A stretch of 30,597 nucleotides of DNA from positions 1 through 30,597 of the IMG/VR virus record IMGVR_UViG_3300025687_004710. One strand, 5' to 3'. This stretch comes from a virus. Under the pieces are notes generated by a model, which was given only the letters and a program-made list of their open reading frames with translations, ran no database searches and was not told the DNA's origin. A program made the translations under genes and the position numbers. This document shows, in pieces, positions 29,818 through 30,597 of this stretch (its first letter is position 1; the number at the start of each line of letters is the position of its first letter).

Positions 29818-30280
29818 TTTCCCAGCTATTCTCCAAAATAACCATTTGTGCTTTTGTTAAGATTGAGCAAATTAGTCCAACTAATGTAGTGCTCAATGCT
29901 GTACTCATTCCAATGGCCATGTCTGCAATAGCTGCTTGTATATTGGCAATGTTGGTAACATCAAGGTTACTAAAGGCAGTTCCAAGCATAAGCAAGAACC
30001 CAGCAACTGTGCCAATCATGCCCAGTGTGATCATTGCTTCACTGGCAAACCATACATAATTTCCAAGTGCTTGTGATTTTTTGTCCTGGTAGTTCTTGCT
30101 GATGTAACCGGTGAGTAACATAGTTACAGCAAATACACCTAGGATTCCAATACTAATTTTGGTGATGTCTGCATCCCAGAGCGCATGCCACCAACTTAGT
30201 TGATACGCAACAACACTGCCGAATACAATACATGAAACCTGAATCCACCATTTTAACAGGGTAACATTTAAAGATGCCAT
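29807..30280 (-). CDS. MotA/TolQ/ExbB-family proton channel subunit
   Basis: A 157-residue integral membrane protein with four hydrophobic segments at about 12-30, 41-60, 80-102 and 124-145. The last two carry the TolQ/ExbB signatures: ITLGMIGTVAGFLLMLGTAF (residues 84-103) and MAIGMSTALSTTLVGLICSI (121-140), with conserved Thr and Gly at the pore. ExbB and TolQ are about 230-245 residues; this one lacks the long cytoplasmic loop between the second and third helices. With the ExbD-like product of the next gene it should form a pentamer-dimer type motor driven by proton flow. Its ATG overlaps the TAA of the upstream gene. Confidence 0.82.
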   Translation of the reverse strand: MASLNVTLLKWWIQVSCIVFGSVVAYQLSWWHALWDADITKISIGILGVFAVTMLLTGYISKNYQDKKSQALGNYVWFASEAMITLGMIGTVAGFLLMLGTAFSNLDVTNIANIQAAIADMAIGMSTALSTTLVGLICSILTKAQMVILENSWENGD

Positions 30281-30597
30281 TATATTTTTTCAATCCGGGC
30301 TTCAAATTCTCTCAGTGCTTCTGATTCAGTACCGTAGGAACCCACATTAAGTGATTCTACTCGTGTATAAAACTCTTGGGGATAAAATTTATCGTTATGC
30401 TCAAATCCGCCGACTCTTGTTTTAAGATAGATCTGATAATCGTTCTTGCGAGAATCACCGTCGTCATGCTTGGTGTTTCCAAGTGCATATTCTTTGCCAT
30501 CCTTCATAGTTTTTGCGACAAGAACAAAGTCACGATTTGCGACTAGTTCCGTTTCAACTGCTTCAAGCATGTCTAGTGTTTGACGGATTAAGTTGGG
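30280..30597 (-). CDS. 3' part of a hypothetical protein, cut by the window edge
   Basis: The frame is open to the right edge, so at least 105 residues are visible: PNLIRQTLDMLEAVETELVA at the N-terminal side, ending EALREFEARIEKI. The internal ATG at 30570 has no ribosome site, so the gene probably starts outside the window. The protein is soluble and charged, with a beta-rich middle (KEYALGNTKHDD, DYQIYLKTRVGG) and a final helix. It overlaps the channel gene start by 3 bases (TAATG) and may be part of the same cluster. No family recognised. Confidence 0.7.
   Translation of the reverse strand, partial: PNLIRQTLDMLEAVETELVANRDFVLVAKTMKDGKEYALGNTKHDDGDSRKNDYQIYLKTRVGGFEHNDKFYPQEFYTRVESLNVGSYGTESEALREFEARIEKI

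Noticed and set aside
29191-30280. Identification as a Zorya (ZorAB) defence pair
   Set aside because: The ExbD-like protein lacks an OmpA/MotB peptidoglycan-binding motif, the channel subunit lacks the long ZorA tail, and no ZorC, ZorD or ZorE nuclease/helicase gene is in the visible neighbourhood.
1-30597. Bacterial chromosome or prophage segment, given the exported proteins and sugar genes
   Set aside because: T4-type replication genes are interspersed throughout on one strand with phage-style overlaps; no integrase, attachment site, tRNA or housekeeping cluster is seen. A metagenomic misjoin cannot be excluded from sequence alone.

Overview
The window looks like part of the genome of a tailed, T4-like (cyanophage/pelagiphage-type) marine phage infecting a Gram-negative host. 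It carries T4-type replication genes: a family B DNA polymerase (gp43), a sliding clamp (gp45), a FEN-type RNase H and a DsbA-like protein. It also carries many small proteins that I remember as conserved in marine T4-like phages, and the auxiliary genes typical of that group (clpP, queD, queE, folE, 2OG-Fe(II) oxygenases, sugar-nucleotide enzymes, radical SAM). No integrase, tRNA, CRISPR array, structural gene or ribosomal gene was seen. All supported protein genes lie on the minus strand and are tightly packed; many adjacent pairs share an ATGA stop/start overlap. The host is inferred to be Gram-negative because two products have outer-membrane beta-barrel features and one of them has a lipobox.

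Layout, read in the direction of transcription (high to low coordinates). (a) 30597-28705: a partial gene, a TolQ/ExbB/MotA-like channel subunit, an ExbD-like partner with a large periplasmic domain, and a two-TM protein. (b) 28611-23315: DsbA-like protein, two tiny membrane proteins, gp43, a methyltransferase-like protein and gp45. (c) 23312-20400: radical SAM enzyme, DUF465-like coiled coil and small conserved proteins, including a putative T-fold (QueD-like) protein. (d) 20369-17215: NAD-dependent epimerase, nucleotide-sugar dehydrogenase, oxygenase-like protein and a short DegT-type aminotransferase. (e) 17165-12963: a DpdA-like DNA transglycosylase, a GT4 glycosyltransferase, FolE and a eukaryotic-type phosphomannomutase-like phosphatase in one coupled operon. 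(f) 12862-9299: a 1187-residue lipidated subtilisin autotransporter with its own promoter. (g) 9289-5637: GNAT, phosphoribosyltransferase, 2OG oxygenase, then queD, clpP and queE. (h) 5640-1: pseudo-phosphatase, SGNH-like protein, RNase H, small conserved proteins, a small outer-membrane barrel, a gene that appears to start with ATA, and the start of a gene running off the left edge.

The main theme is 7-deazaguanine DNA modification. FolE, QueD and QueE make the precursor and the DpdA-like enzyme would put it into DNA; QueC is not in the window. DpdA is translationally coupled to a glycosyltransferase and shares an operon with a phosphomannomutase-like protein, which suggests the modified base could be further glycosylated. 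DpdA also ends in a peptide almost identical to the clamp-binding tail of the phage polymerase, which suggests that modification is tethered to the replisome. The second theme is envelope remodelling: a NalP-like protease, a Lom/Ail-like barrel and a stator-like proton channel pair. A shared sigma70-like promoter (TTGAC, 16-17 bases, TGTTATTAT) and T4-late-like ATAAATA boxes recur ahead of several operons.
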